Positions 15,100 to 23,749 of a DNA stretch of 64,000 nucleotides are shown here, in pieces. Source of the DNA: Clostridiaceae bacterium (GTDB lineage: Bacteria; Bacillota; Clostridia; Oscillospirales; Acutalibacteraceae); contig JAETSR010000001.1 of assembly GCA_021769555.1 (NCBI GenBank), positions 62,001-126,000 of the forward strand, in the 5' to 3' direction. Position 1 is the first letter of the stretch, and the number at the start of each line of letters is the position of its first letter. The translations under genes were made by a program, and so were the position numbers. The notes beneath the pieces were generated by a model, which was given only the letters and a program-made list of their open reading frames with translations, was not told where the DNA came from and searched no databases.

Positions 15100-15106
15100 A
15101 AGGCAT

Positions 15107-15115
15107 CCCCCCCCC
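15107..15115 (-). repeat. G9 tract in the leader of the small membrane protein/SPFH operon
   Basis: Nine G on the transcribed direction 8 nt before the TTG start, acting as or near the ribosome site. Confidence 0.7.
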
Positions 15116-15126
15116 TATAACGCTAA

Positions 15127-15148
15127 GATAATTTAATTTGTTGCTATA
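15127..15148 (-). promoter_or_regulatory. Class B element (AATAATTTAAT...TTGCTA)
   Basis: Plus-strand GATAATTTAATTTG then TTGCTATA, matching elements upstream of several other minus-strand genes; probably the promoter of the SPFH operon. Confidence 0.45.
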
Positions 15149-15173
15149 TCAAACCTAAAAGGCTTTGCAGCCT

Positions 15174-16088
15174 TTAGGAGAATAGTTTTTTGTATAGCTG
15201 ATATTCTTTATTCATTGTTACAAATTTCTGACGATTGCTGAGATCTGAACAGAATATTTCAGATGCAAACTTCGGATCATCCAAATTGAAATGAACCCCA
15301 TTGCACTCTTTTAGAAATGCTCTATAAAAGATACCAGAGCGATTAGCTACATCGTATCGTAACGAATATTTTCGTCCCGATGCTCTATTCATTCTGGAAA
15401 GAACACCGCGCATCTTATTTAGATCAAGATGACCATTCTTTTCAGAACGAATTAGATAATACGATTCAACATATGTGCGTGCAATAACTCCACGCGCCTG
15501 TTGCATATAGCCTTCAGAATCTCTAAGCTGTTGCAAAAATTTTACAACGAAAGCATCCATAAGGATATGAACACCATTTAGAACAATCCCGTTTTCGGTG
15601 ATTGCGGATTTAGGAAGATCAAGAATCTCATCTTCGGTTAATCCATACCAGGCCAAATATAGAATTGCGATTGGTATATCGAAGATATGAACATCGAATG
15701 GCTCAATCTCGTTAATTGCAAGCGCTATAGCGTCTTGCAGATGAGCAATATTTTTGAAGTATACTACATATGGCGCATTTTTGATGTCAAGTTCATTTAG
15801 TTCAACCGATGCTAATATTTCTTCTTGCTCTTTTGGAAGAACCGAATGTTCAATCAAATACTTAATGTAGCACATCAACGCAGCCTTTCGATTGTAGAAA
15901 ACACGTAAATGACGATTACGCATAGAATTGAAAAGTTCGTGATATTCATCTTGCGTGAATCCATCGTCAATACATTTACCTGTCCTTTGTTCAAATTCCT
16001 GAACAAACTTCCATGTCTGCGTAAATGTTGCCTGAGATTTGAGCCGTCCAAACCCATCGGCATCCTCAAAAAACTGCTCCCGAATCAT
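15174..16088 (-). CDS. Tyrosine-recombinase-like protein, catalytic residues apparently lost
   Basis: 304 aa from ATG 16088 (GGAGG upstream). The N-terminal half resembles a SAM-like core-binding domain (TWKFVQEFEQRTGK, RKAALMCYIKYLIE). The region AILYLAWYGLTEDEILDLPKSAI lines up with the catalytic-domain block LTGLRisELlnLkwsDI, but the catalytic Arg is replaced by Thr and no H-x-x-R or Tyr box is clear. It may be a DNA-binding regulator derived from an integrase. Adjacent to the lysogeny switch. Confidence 0.5.
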   Translation of the reverse strand: MIREQFFEDADGFGRLKSQATFTQTWKFVQEFEQRTGKCIDDGFTQDEYHELFNSMRNRHLRVFYNRKAALMCYIKYLIEHSVLPKEQEEILASVELNELDIKNAPYVVYFKNIAHLQDAIALAINEIEPFDVHIFDIPIAILYLAWYGLTEDEILDLPKSAITENGIVLNGVHILMDAFVVKFLQQLRDSEGYMQQARGVIARTYVESYYLIRSEKNGHLDLNKMRGVLSRMNRASGRKYSLRYDVANRSGIFYRAFLKECNGVHFNLDDPKFASEIFCSDLSNRQKFVTMNKEYQLYKKLFS

Positions 16089-16185
16089 GGTAATCCTCCA
16101 TTCGATATCGGATTTGTTTCTGTGTCTATATAATACCACAACCCATACCGAATGTCAATAGCCAAAAATAAAATTTTTGATTTTT

Positions 16186-16569
16186 TTATGCGGCAACTTT
16201 CTGCTGTAACCTTTTCCAGTCGATATAATGTGCAAACCAAGTTCCTTCCCAGAAAGGGGAGAGGCCGGTAGTGCCACAGCCCACATCTTGAAAGAACTTG
16301 TCCAATACATCGACAATTTCCTTGTGATCTGCGTCTAATATGGCGCGAACAGAGCTTTTACCTTGATACGCCACTAACTGCAACCGAACATCGCCAGGCT
16401 TAACGACCATTCGTACTTCTGGTGTGCAATAGCCATCAAATTGTGGCGGCAAGTCTCCGGTATAGGGAAGCACCACCCGATCCTTGCATAAACTAGCGGC
16501 ACACAAAATATTTTCTGTGTTAATCGCAAAGCCATTGTACTGGTCGAACATTGTGTCATGTAACTGCAT
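16186..16569 (-). CDS. Hypothetical protein near lysogeny switch
   Basis: 127 aa from ATG 16569 with AAAGGAG upstream. No motif recognised. It is the second gene transcribed leftward from the promoter at 16900-16928, after the small HTH protein, so it may be an early lytic or antirepressor gene (inference). Confidence 0.55.
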   Translation of the reverse strand: MQLHDTMFDQYNGFAINTENILCAASLCKDRVVLPYTGDLPPQFDGYCTPEVRMVVKPGDVRLQLVAYQGKSSVRAILDADHKEIVDVLDKFFQDVGCGTTGLSPFWEGTWFAHYIDWKRLQQKVAA

Positions 16570-16587
16570 TGCAAAGACTCCTTTCAA

Positions 16588-16794
16588 CTAGTCTGTTATG
16601 TTGAGTATATCCTTAATCGCTTTCACGATTTTAGGCGGGTGACATTTTCCTCTCAGAATCCTTGACATATAAGGTGCATCAACATAGAGGCCAGTCCGAT
16701 CTCTTACCTCTTGTATCAACCAAGCCTGCGTTTTCCCGGACGATTTCATAAGTCTGATCTTAACTTCCGTTCCAAATGGTGAATAGCCAGTCAT
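16588..16794 (-). CDS. Small helix-turn-helix protein (Cro-like)
   Basis: 68 aa from ATG 16794 (AAGGAGG upstream). KTQAWLIQEVRDRTG, then YMSRILRGKCHPPKIVKAIKDIL, has the shape of an XRE-type HTH similar to short phage Cro or gp16-type proteins. Divergent from the XRE repressor at 16981, with overlapping control region: classic arrangement of a Cro-like competitor. Confidence 0.65.
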   Translation of the reverse strand: MTGYSPFGTEVKIRLMKSSGKTQAWLIQEVRDRTGLYVDAPYMSRILRGKCHPPKIVKAIKDILNITD

Positions 16795-16822
16795 ATTTTT
16801 CCTCCTTTTTCTTATAAAGGGC

Positions 16823-16851
16823 TTGACAAATACAACTTTTTGCATTATTAT
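16823..16851 (+). promoter_or_regulatory. Sigma-A promoter for repressor operon
   Basis: TTGACA at 16823-16828, 17-nt spacer, TATTAT at 16846-16851; leads to the XRE repressor at 16981 with a ~120-nt leader. Confidence 0.7.
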
Positions 16852-16873
16852 AGAGTAAACGCAAGGGTTAATA

Positions 16874-16950
16874 CAAAGTTTTGTGCTGACTGCTTCTATA
16901 GCATAACACACGAACTTCTATTTGTCAACCCTCAAAATTCAAAGTTTTGT
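16874..16950. promoter_or_regulatory. Two direct repeats, candidate repressor operators
   Basis: CAAAGTTTTGT occurs at 16874-16884 and 16940-16950, flanking the leftward promoter; the half-site ACAAA/TTTGT makes each nearly palindromic. Likely binding sites for the XRE repressor. Confidence 0.5.
16900..16928 (-). promoter_or_regulatory. Sigma-A promoter, leftward (Cro-like gene)
   Basis: On the minus strand TTGACA (16928-16923), 17-nt spacer, TATGCT (16905-16900). Drives the Cro-like operon. Confidence 0.7.
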
Positions 16951-16980
16951 ATTTTTGTATCTTAGTGTCTGGGGGTTATT

Positions 16981-17364
16981 ATGAGCATGATTTCCGATAT
17001 TATCGACAAAAGGTTACAGGAGCTAAACATTAAAGGTTCCAAGATGTGCGATGACTTAGGCATTAGCCGAAGTACGCTTACCGAACTGCGTAAAGGGAGG
17101 GCGGTTACATTAAAAGCGGATCGCGCTGCTGCTATCGCTAGTTACCTTGGAGTTACAACCGAATATTTGCTTGGCAAAGAGCCAGATCATGTCGATATAA
17201 CGGTAATCAATCCGGGTGTAAATCGCGAAGATATTCGAGTTGCATTTTTTGAAGGAGCTGACGATCTTTCTGATGAAGAAATGGACGCGTACTGGCAAGA
17301 CGCAAAAGAATACATACAGTATAAGATCGCCAAGAAACGGAGGGAAAATGGAGAATCCACTTAA
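16981..17364 (+). CDS. XRE-family phage repressor (ImmR/CI-like)
   Basis: 127 aa. The N-terminal HTH is clear: MCDDLGISRSTLTELRKGRAV, then KADRAAAIASYLGVTTEYLLG. The remaining ~55 residues are acidic and probably mediate oligomerisation or recognition by the protease encoded next. Divergent from the Cro-like gene and followed by an overlapping ImmA-type gene, as in ICEBs1 and related prophages where ImmA cleaves ImmR. Confidence 0.88.
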   Translation: MSMISDIIDKRLQELNIKGSKMCDDLGISRSTLTELRKGRAVTLKADRAAAIASYLGVTTEYLLGKEPDHVDITVINPGVNREDIRVAFFEGADDLSDEEMDAYWQDAKEYIQYKIAKKRRENGEST

Positions 17365-17779
17365 TAGTCTATACGTGTATGCAGAAAATCACAATATAGA
17401 CGTTGATTTTATTTCAACTACGCATACAAAGTCTATGTCCATTATTTTCCCGGACGGAGACACTTCAATTTTAATCAATCCAACTAAAATGGAGACAACA
17501 GCCCTGGAGGTAGTTTCAATGGCTCATGAGTTAGGACATTGTGTAACAGGTAGCTTTTACAACCTGTACTCTCATCTGGATATTCGTAAAAGACATGAAA
17601 ATAGGGCAGATAAATGGGCAATTCATCAACTTGTCCCACTAGACCAGCTAGAGAAAGCGGTAAAAACTGGACACACGGAAATATGGGACTTGGCTGAAGA
17701 ATTTTCTGTAACAGAGGACTTTATGCAAAAAGCCGTATGCCTATATAAAAACGGTAACCTTGATATTGAGCATTTATAA
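17348..17779 (+). CDS. ImmA/IrrE-type metallopeptidase
   Basis: 143 aa from ATG 17348, overlapping the repressor gene by 17 bp; GGAGGG precedes it. The zinc-protease motif HELGHCVTG is present with a downstream Glu-rich helix (HENRADKWAIHQLVP) supplying the third ligand. Relatives cleave the cognate XRE repressor to trigger induction. Together with the repressor this argues for a temperate phage. Confidence 0.9.
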   Translation: MENPLNSLYVYAENHNIDVDFISTTHTKSMSIIFPDGDTSILINPTKMETTALEVVSMAHELGHCVTGSFYNLYSHLDIRKRHENRADKWAIHQLVPLDQLEKAVKTGHTEIWDLAEEFSVTEDFMQKAVCLYKNGNLDIEHL

Positions 17780-17785
17780 GATTGT

Positions 17786-17813
17786 GCCGCCCATTTTAGG
17801 GCGGCTTTTCTTA
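17786..17813. terminator. Bidirectional terminator
   Basis: GCCGCCC-ATTTTA-GGGCGGC followed by T-rich sequence, between the converging ImmA gene and the methylase-helicase gene. Confidence 0.8.
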
Positions 17814-20800
17814 TTCTATTGTTTGTTCTCCCCATGCAATCTTATAATGACCATCTTCGTCTACTTCCCTTGACATTAGCATGGACAACAAATCATAGTC
17901 TACTCCAAATTTGTCATATATGTCATCTAGGTCTACATTCTGTCCTTTCATAAACAGATTGATTTTCTCTTTTGCTAACACCATTTGCATTTGATTTGAT
18001 TCAATACTTCCGGCATATGTTACAAAATAGATATCTTTCCAATCCATGGAAGTAAAACGTACAAACCTCATATAGAACTGGCTCATTCGAGCATTATTGT
18101 AGTGCAATTCTGGAATAATAACCTTGTTTACAAACTCAAAATTCACGCTAGAGGGTAAACTTTGTTGGGTGCAAAGTAAAATTCCGTTACCACTTTTACG
18201 CAAAACCTCTTTAAGAGCCTTTCTAGCCGCAAGCGTTGTAGTGCTGCCAGTTACAACAAACAGCTTGCGGTTTGGAAAACATTTACGAATTTCTTTTGCA
18301 TATGCGTCTACAACACTCTTATGTCGTACTCCAATGGCAACAATCTGATCATTCATTTCGGACAACATAGACATAACCTTTTTGATTTTTACTGGAGCTT
18401 CATTTGACGCATATTCACCTACCGTATTAGGTGCAGCAGATATTCTAAGTAAAAGTGTAATCTGCTGAATAATCGCCATCATACTGTCTTTTCTAGCATT
18501 CCCAGTAGATGCAAAATATTTCCTCCGCATAACATGGAAATCGTTAATTGCAGAATTATATACCTTGCGTTCTTCTGGAGAAAAACGAACGATTACCTGA
18601 TTCAACCTCCGAATATCTTTACCGGAAATTTCCTCAAAAGTCCTTGTTATAACAGAATAGGACAACATTTTTGACAGCTCATCCGAATTGTAAATATCCT
18701 GAGTACGTTTTCCAGCACCAAATACTGTGATTCTTTCGGGTGAAAATGAATCCGCAAATAACCTATACCCAGGCTTATACGCAGGGATAGGTGCACCATA
18801 ATAGGGATTACATTGTGTTTCAATATACGACTCACCATCATCTCCTTTTTCTACTGTATATAGCAAATTACACCAAGAAATCATATTGTAAGAATTGTTA
18901 TAAAGAAGTTCTAATTGGGGCGCAATTTCTAAAATATTATTTCTGGTGGTGGTGCCTGTCATATCCATCTTGTACTTTACTTTACGAAAACAATTCAAGA
19001 TTGCTTTTGTGCGTTTTCCATTAGGGTTTGACATTTCATCTCCTTCGTCTAACACCAAACATACCTTTTGTGACTTGCGTCTAATAAACTTTTTGATATG
19101 TTTTTGATACTTAGACAACATGTTTAGTGTTATAATAACAAACTCTCCGTCCTTAATCTCAGAAAGATCACTGAGTTTGCTAACCATCCTATAAGGAATA
19201 TTGTAATTTGCCAGCACTATATCCCAGTTGTTTTTTATAGAAATTGCAGTTGATACAACCCATACGCATTTTGCGTTTTGACGTTCCATCCGATATTTGC
19301 CTACCGCAATACCTGCTAGTGTTTTTCCACTACCTTGTTCCCATTGCAAAATAACATTACGTTTTTGCAAACACAGATTCAAGTCGTGCTTTTGCATTTC
19401 ATTAAAATGTATGGCCTCATCTTTTTCATGATCATACACTTCAAAATCGTTCAGAAACTGTGTAATTTTTGCATCTTCTTTCATCTCCGAATAAGGCATA
19501 GTTTCTGTATTGTAATCCCGCTGCTTACGCATAATAAGCCTGGAAAATTCACCAAAGTTTTGTGGGTTTTCGTTATTAGAAACTGCTTGATGAATTGGAA
19601 TGGGAATTTTTGCTGTGTCTGTCATCGTCCGCGCAACCTTTGCGCTATACGCCTTATAAACAAACGAATAATTCTGCTTTACTAAACAAATTTTATCTTC
19701 CGAAACTCTTTTATGTTGTGAACGCAACACTCTTTTAAGATACGCTATTACCTTTGCCTCTGTAATCCTTATTTTTACCCATTCTTCATGTTTCATATTG
19801 TCGGGCTGCTTTTGATGCTCGAATCTGTAAATATATTCTTGACACTTTGCGTACTTATCTTGGATTTTTGGATTGCTTTTGATTTGATAAAGCATTTTAC
19901 GTACTTTATATTGAAATTCACTATTTTCATATCCAGATAACGCAAGTCTAGCTTTGGCACGGTTTTTAGCTCTACTCTCTTGAGCCTCTTTCAAAATAAG
20001 ATTGATCTTTTCAGCCAATCCATCAAAAGAACCCATGTTATCAATGTCAAAGGTATGACTATATTGATACTTACTGGTCTGAGAGTTGCAATCCAGATTC
20101 TTTTGCCAGAACATAACCTTTGTGGCATAATTCGATACACCTAAATACGTAAACGCACCTGCGGGAATACCAACCTGTCCCAAATAAGAAAAATCCCTTT
20201 CAATCTCTGCAACAACTTTCTTGTCCATATAATCATCTGACAGAAAGGAATCTGGGACAATTATTGCCATAATTCCCAAAGGCTTTAATAACTCAGCAGC
20301 TTTTATACAATAATAAAGTTGAGATTGATACGTTCCGTTCTCTGTTTGCCAAGACAGATTGAACGGTGGATTCCCAACAACATAATCGAACCGCATATCC
20401 GGATTGTATGATCGGATGTCTCCATGAGAGAAATTTGCCTTTGGATAGAGAAATTTTGAAACCTTGTATGCTTTAATATCAAGCTCACATCCGTAAAAGT
20501 TTGATTCCACGGACATAAAATTGCAAAATGTCCCCATGCCCGATGTTAAATCTGCAACTGTATCTTCTACTGTGGGGGCCAACGCCTCCATTACAAGCTG
20601 GCAAAGTGGGGGAGGGGTAAAAAACTGCCCGTTCTCGATCTCCTTTTTCGCTTCGGAATATTCGTGATAGTTATCAAAGTTTGATTGTTTTAGGCCATGT
20701 AACCCGCCATCGCCAGTATAAGCGTTATATATATCCTCTGCAGTTATTCCTGATTTGTCTGCAATATTTTGATCCACTAGATAAAGAATCTTTTCATTAA

Positions 20801-20852
20801 GGCTACGCCGACTATCTTGTGGTATAGTCTGGTTTAAGTACTGATACTTCAT
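17811..20852 (-). CDS. N6-adenine methylase fused to SNF2-type helicase
   Basis: 1013 aa. The methylase domain (residues ~75-260) has the SAM motif ADLTSGMGTF and catalytic VVGNPPFNLS. From ~485 an SF2/SNF2 helicase follows: motif I LQWEQGSGKTLAGIA, motif II LVLDEGDEMSN, motif III TGTTTRN, then a C-terminal helicase lobe with LCTQQSLPSSVNF and MRFVRFTS. No nuclease domain is visible, so it is not a single-chain type ISP restriction enzyme; it resembles DarB-like antirestriction or phage defence-island methylase-helicases. Class A and B promoters lie upstream (20872-20929). Confidence 0.85.
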   Translation of the reverse strand: MKYQYLNQTIPQDSRRSLNEKILYLVDQNIADKSGITAEDIYNAYTGDGGLHGLKQSNFDNYHEYSEAKKEIENGQFFTPPPLCQLVMEALAPTVEDTVADLTSGMGTFCNFMSVESNFYGCELDIKAYKVSKFLYPKANFSHGDIRSYNPDMRFDYVVGNPPFNLSWQTENGTYQSQLYYCIKAAELLKPLGIMAIIVPDSFLSDDYMDKKVVAEIERDFSYLGQVGIPAGAFTYLGVSNYATKVMFWQKNLDCNSQTSKYQYSHTFDIDNMGSFDGLAEKINLILKEAQESRAKNRAKARLALSGYENSEFQYKVRKMLYQIKSNPKIQDKYAKCQEYIYRFEHQKQPDNMKHEEWVKIRITEAKVIAYLKRVLRSQHKRVSEDKICLVKQNYSFVYKAYSAKVARTMTDTAKIPIPIHQAVSNNENPQNFGEFSRLIMRKQRDYNTETMPYSEMKEDAKITQFLNDFEVYDHEKDEAIHFNEMQKHDLNLCLQKRNVILQWEQGSGKTLAGIAVGKYRMERQNAKCVWVVSTAISIKNNWDIVLANYNIPYRMVSKLSDLSEIKDGEFVIITLNMLSKYQKHIKKFIRRKSQKVCLVLDEGDEMSNPNGKRTKAILNCFRKVKYKMDMTGTTTRNNILEIAPQLELLYNNSYNMISWCNLLYTVEKGDDGESYIETQCNPYYGAPIPAYKPGYRLFADSFSPERITVFGAGKRTQDIYNSDELSKMLSYSVITRTFEEISGKDIRRLNQVIVRFSPEERKVYNSAINDFHVMRRKYFASTGNARKDSMMAIIQQITLLLRISAAPNTVGEYASNEAPVKIKKVMSMLSEMNDQIVAIGVRHKSVVDAYAKEIRKCFPNRKLFVVTGSTTTLAARKALKEVLRKSGNGILLCTQQSLPSSVNFEFVNKVIIPELHYNNARMSQFYMRFVRFTSMDWKDIYFVTYAGSIESNQMQMVLAKEKINLFMKGQNVDLDDIYDKFGVDYDLLSMLMSREVDEDGHYKIAWGEQTIE

Positions 20853-20871
20853 CTATTTATCACCTCCAATA

Positions 20872-20903
20872 TGTTTACAGAAAAGTAGCGCTGCTTGCTA
20901 ACC
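20872..20903 (-). promoter_or_regulatory. Phage class A promoter
   Basis: Minus strand GGTTAGCAA, 14 nt, CTGTAAACATAT, followed by GGAGGTG and the methylase-helicase start. Confidence 0.65.
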
Positions 20904-20908
20904 AATGA

Positions 20909-20929
20909 AATAATTTAATTGTTTGCTAC
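20909..20929 (-). promoter_or_regulatory. Class B element
   Basis: Plus AATAATTTAATTGTTTGCTAC, directly behind the class A promoter. Confidence 0.4.
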
Positions 20930-20966
20930 TGTGTAAAAAGCCAAGGGAGGCAAAAGCCTCCCTCTG

Positions 20967-21317
20967 CTAATCGCCTTTCCAGATTCCGTCTGGCCTAATT
21001 TGAGCAAATGCAAGTAGTCCAGCTAACGCTTGCTTTACATTTCCATTCGTTTCTTTCCAATAGTCCTTATCGGTATTATCTTTCAGTTGCGCCATCGCAG
21101 CCTTGATTATCGGAATACTTTCAGCACCAGTCATACCATATATCGTGCGTATTCCTTTTTCTCCAAAAACTCGATAAAGCGTGTTGCCGTAATTCCAGGT
21201 AATGTTCAGCCAAGCCTCTTGTGTGCCTCCTATTGCATATGTTCCACCGCGAATTTGATGAGTATTCTCTAGCTCGATTGTTTCCTTTGTAACAGGGTCA
21301 AGCAAAAAACACATCAT
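20967..21317 (-). CDS. Conserved phage hypothetical protein
   Basis: 116 aa (an alternative start is the second Met). The block RGGTYAIGGTQEAWLNITWNYG, then IYGMTGAESIPIIKAAMAQL, recalls a domain common in Clostridia phages, unknown function. First of four close-packed genes reading leftward from 22111. Confidence 0.65.
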   Translation of the reverse strand: MMCFLLDPVTKETIELENTHQIRGGTYAIGGTQEAWLNITWNYGNTLYRVFGEKGIRTIYGMTGAESIPIIKAAMAQLKDNTDKDYWKETNGNVKQALAGLLAFAQIRPDGIWKGD

Positions 21318-21320
21318 AAC

Positions 21321-21692
21321 TCAGTTGTCAACACCTCCTACATTTATCGAGTATTCCTTCATTAGAAAAATACCAGGAGTTCCAGAAATAACACAATATG
21401 TTTCATCTTTTGTGTCAAGTTCCTGCTCTGGACTATGCACGACTTTAATCCTTACGCCTGGCAAGCCAGTATCGAGTGCAGACTTATAATAGCCTGCAAC
21501 TTTGTGAAGAGCCTGTAAGAAATCTGGTAAGCTACTTGCGGTTTTGAACTCATCTAATATTTCTTCCCATGAATGTGTGCAGGTGTCTTTCATTCCAAAC
21601 ATTTCAAACTCTTCACGATCTCCGTTGTACTCTTCGGAAACATAGTATGTGTTCGTTTCTGGTATATGAAAACAAATTTGTCTCCTAGTCAA
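21321..21692 (-). CDS. Hypothetical protein
   Basis: About 123 aa from TTG 21692, chosen because AAGGAGG lies 10 nt upstream and the previous gene stops at 21695; an ATG at 21731 would overlap it. No motif recognised. C-terminal half contains TYCVISGTPGIFLMKEYS. Confidence 0.5.
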   Translation of the reverse strand: MTRRQICFHIPETNTYYVSEEYNGDREEFEMFGMKDTCTHSWEEILDEFKTASSLPDFLQALHKVAGYYKSALDTGLPGVRIKVVHSPEQELDTKDETYCVISGTPGIFLMKEYSINVGGVDN

Positions 21693-21694
21693 CG

Positions 21695-22111
21695 CTATAC
21701 AACCTCCTTGCGAAGTACTGTTACTTTCCAACTTCCAAACGAACCGTGCATAACAAGCGAACCCATCCGAAACTCTTCGGCAATAACATCGCCATCCGTA
21801 ACTGAATCAAAGTACTCTTTGTCTACGGGAATATCAATTTTCAATTCATTCATAGAATCTTTGATATTATCCCCAATTTCCCAAAACGGATGTGTCTGCT
21901 TTACGGAAAGGGTAAGCACATACTTTTCGAGCCCTTTTTCAATTTTCGACTCTACAATCGCAGATTCTAAAGCGGTTTTCTCAGCCTGCAATTCGCTAAT
22001 TACACTCTCCAATTCTGCACGTTCTTGCTCAAGCATTGAAGTATCGGCACACCCCGCCAGCACACCAATCATCAACACACATACACAAACAATCGAAATA
22101 ACCTTTTTCAT
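21695..22111 (-). CDS. Lipoprotein with coiled coil
   Basis: 138 aa from ATG 22111. Signal peptide MKKVISIVCVCVLMIGV ends in a lipobox LAGC, followed by a ~45-residue coiled coil (LEQERAELESVISELQAEK) and a soluble domain of unknown fold. Phage-encoded lipoproteins often mediate superinfection exclusion at the cell surface, which is a possible role here. A class B element stands upstream. Confidence 0.75.
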   Translation of the reverse strand: MKKVISIVCVCVLMIGVLAGCADTSMLEQERAELESVISELQAEKTALESAIVESKIEKGLEKYVLTLSVKQTHPFWEIGDNIKDSMNELKIDIPVDKEYFDSVTDGDVIAEEFRMGSLVMHGSFGSWKVTVLRKEVV

Positions 22112-22131
22112 GTTTTTTACAACGCCTTTCA

Positions 22132-22154
22132 AATAATTTAATATTTTGCTATAG
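22132..22154 (-). promoter_or_regulatory. Class B element upstream of lipoprotein
   Basis: Plus AATAATTTAATATTTTGCTATAG, same layout as the elements near 15127 and 20909. Confidence 0.45.
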
Positions 22155-22213
22155 TGAAATCATACCATAACTCAACCACATTGTCAATACGGTTTCGATA
22201 ATTTTATTTATTG

Positions 22214-22732
22214 CTAATTTGACTTTCGTGTTGGCAACACAAACCCAAACAATTCAGGCAACGGCTCATCCCATCCCCAGTCTTTTGGTGTAACAAATAG
22301 TGCGGTAAAACCATTCATCCACTTTCCAATATGTAACTTCGACCCAGTTCCAACACTGTCCAAAGCGTCCAATACCAGCCTAGGGTTATAGAATCCGCTA
22401 TGCTGCACCGTCTTACCGCTTCTCATGTATGCCCCTTCTATTGTAATTGTTTTTCCAGTTTTAACGAGCTTTCTCCAACCACTCAGATCAAGAGGTGTTG
22501 AAACTAAAACATAATCATTATTGATATTGGAGATATTATCAATAATCATCTTACCAAGTGCATCGTTACGGTCTGTGAATGTAATCCCATCTACTGCAGT
22601 CTTTGATACGATTGCTACACTCCCATCCGTATAAATTGAGTAGTCTCCACTAGGATATGCGGCGTGTGGCTTACCACGCTGCTCATTTCGTGTAAGAATC
22701 CTTTCCAATGTTGTAAGCTGTTTTTTAGTCAT
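22214..22732 (-). CDS. Hypothetical protein
   Basis: 172 aa from ATG 22732 with GGAGGG upstream. Predicted mixed alpha/beta; no enzymatic motif. Segments YSIYTDGSVAIVSKTAVDG and FTALFVTPKDWG suggest a beta-rich fold faintly like sliding-clamp-type phage proteins, but this is not secure. Overlaps the gene upstream by 8 bp. Confidence 0.6.
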   Translation of the reverse strand: MTKKQLTTLERILTRNEQRGKPHAAYPSGDYSIYTDGSVAIVSKTAVDGITFTDRNDALGKMIIDNISNINNDYVLVSTPLDLSGWRKLVKTGKTITIEGAYMRSGKTVQHSGFYNPRLVLDALDSVGTGSKLHIGKWMNGFTALFVTPKDWGWDEPLPELFGFVLPTRKSN

Positions 22733-23630
22733 TTTCGTTCCCTCCAATTTTAGTTTTAAGGTACTGCTCAACAAATTCATTCAGACACTTGCTATCCGCA
22801 AATTTAATATCAGCCCTCCTATTCTTATAAAGCCTAATTCGCTTAATAAATCCAGAATCAAACTCATGAATATTATCATTAAAGCGGTATTGCGAAAGCG
22901 ACCTAAACATAACACCGCCATAATTGAACATCCCATAAAAATAATGAGCGATTCCGTTAAGTATAGTTTTGGTGTCATCTGTAAGTTCCCAATTATCAGA
23001 AGAGTACCAATCAGTGAAATTACACCCATACTCAAGGCGCAGGGTATCTCCTTTCACTTCAAAAGTCTCTTGATCTCCTTCTTGCCAATATCTGCAGATG
23101 TGTACGGCCTTATAACACTTATTCTTCAATTCGTTTACAGCACGTTCCTCAAACGAGAATCCATCTAGTTGTGCGTAAATTTCATCGATAATCTGCTCAT
23201 ATGACAACGAAAGCTCCATGATTTCATCATTGTACTTGCGAATAGTCTCCCGATATTCATCATCCCAACGATTGGATTTAGGTTGAGACGGAATAAGGTG
23301 TTCGCGAATAGCATTAGCATCCAATTTTACATTATACTCACGCTCAAAATACTCCACTATGCGGGTTACAAAACGACTATGCCTACTCTTGATATCATTT
23401 GAGATATTAGAGATCGAGTCGCTACATCCTGCAACGAACGCATAGCAGTTGTTCTCACAAAGTTTGCTTTGCTCATTAACAATCGCCTCCATCTCAGTGT
23501 GTAACAATTTTAGTTTTTCACTAGCGATGTCATACGCCTTTTGTGTAACAACACAGAACCTCTTATCGTCCTCAGAGATTCTGTTATCTGCCATAACTTC
23601 TACGTTGTTGAATTTCTCCAATAAATTCAT
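22725..23630 (-). CDS. Hypothetical protein, 301 aa
   Basis: Helical N-terminal half (residues 20-170) with repeated amphipathic stretches, then a beta-rich part (LRLEYGCNFTDWYSSDNWELT). No known family. Last gene but one of the 22.7-24.3 kb hypothetical operon. Confidence 0.6.
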   Translation of the reverse strand: MNLLEKFNNVEVMADNRISEDDKRFCVVTQKAYDIASEKLKLLHTEMEAIVNEQSKLCENNCYAFVAGCSDSISNISNDIKSRHSRFVTRIVEYFEREYNVKLDANAIREHLIPSQPKSNRWDDEYRETIRKYNDEIMELSLSYEQIIDEIYAQLDGFSFEERAVNELKNKCYKAVHICRYWQEGDQETFEVKGDTLRLEYGCNFTDWYSSDNWELTDDTKTILNGIAHYFYGMFNYGGVMFRSLSQYRFNDNIHEFDSGFIKRIRLYKNRRADIKFADSKCLNEFVEQYLKTKIGGNEND

Positions 23631-23632
23631 GC

Positions 23633-23749
23633 TTATTTCCTCTCTTTCTCGTTTATCATCCGACTTGCATATTTGTTTGCTTCGCTAATCTGATGCTGCT
23701 CGTTGATGAGCATACCTACTACAATAATCACGGCAATCAATACAATCAT
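23633..23749 (-). CDS. Tiny membrane protein, 38 aa
   Basis: MIVLIAVIIVVGMLINEQH followed by a charged tail; one transmembrane helix. AAGGAGG lies upstream and the ATG overlaps the stop of the 182-aa gene. Well placed in the operon, so probably real. Confidence 0.6.
   Translation of the reverse strand: MIVLIAVIIVVGMLINEQHQISEANKYASRMINEKERK

Noticed and set aside
17811..20852. Complete type ISP restriction-modification enzyme
   Set aside because: No N-terminal Mrr-type nuclease domain is seen before the methylase, and the helicase follows rather than precedes the methylase.
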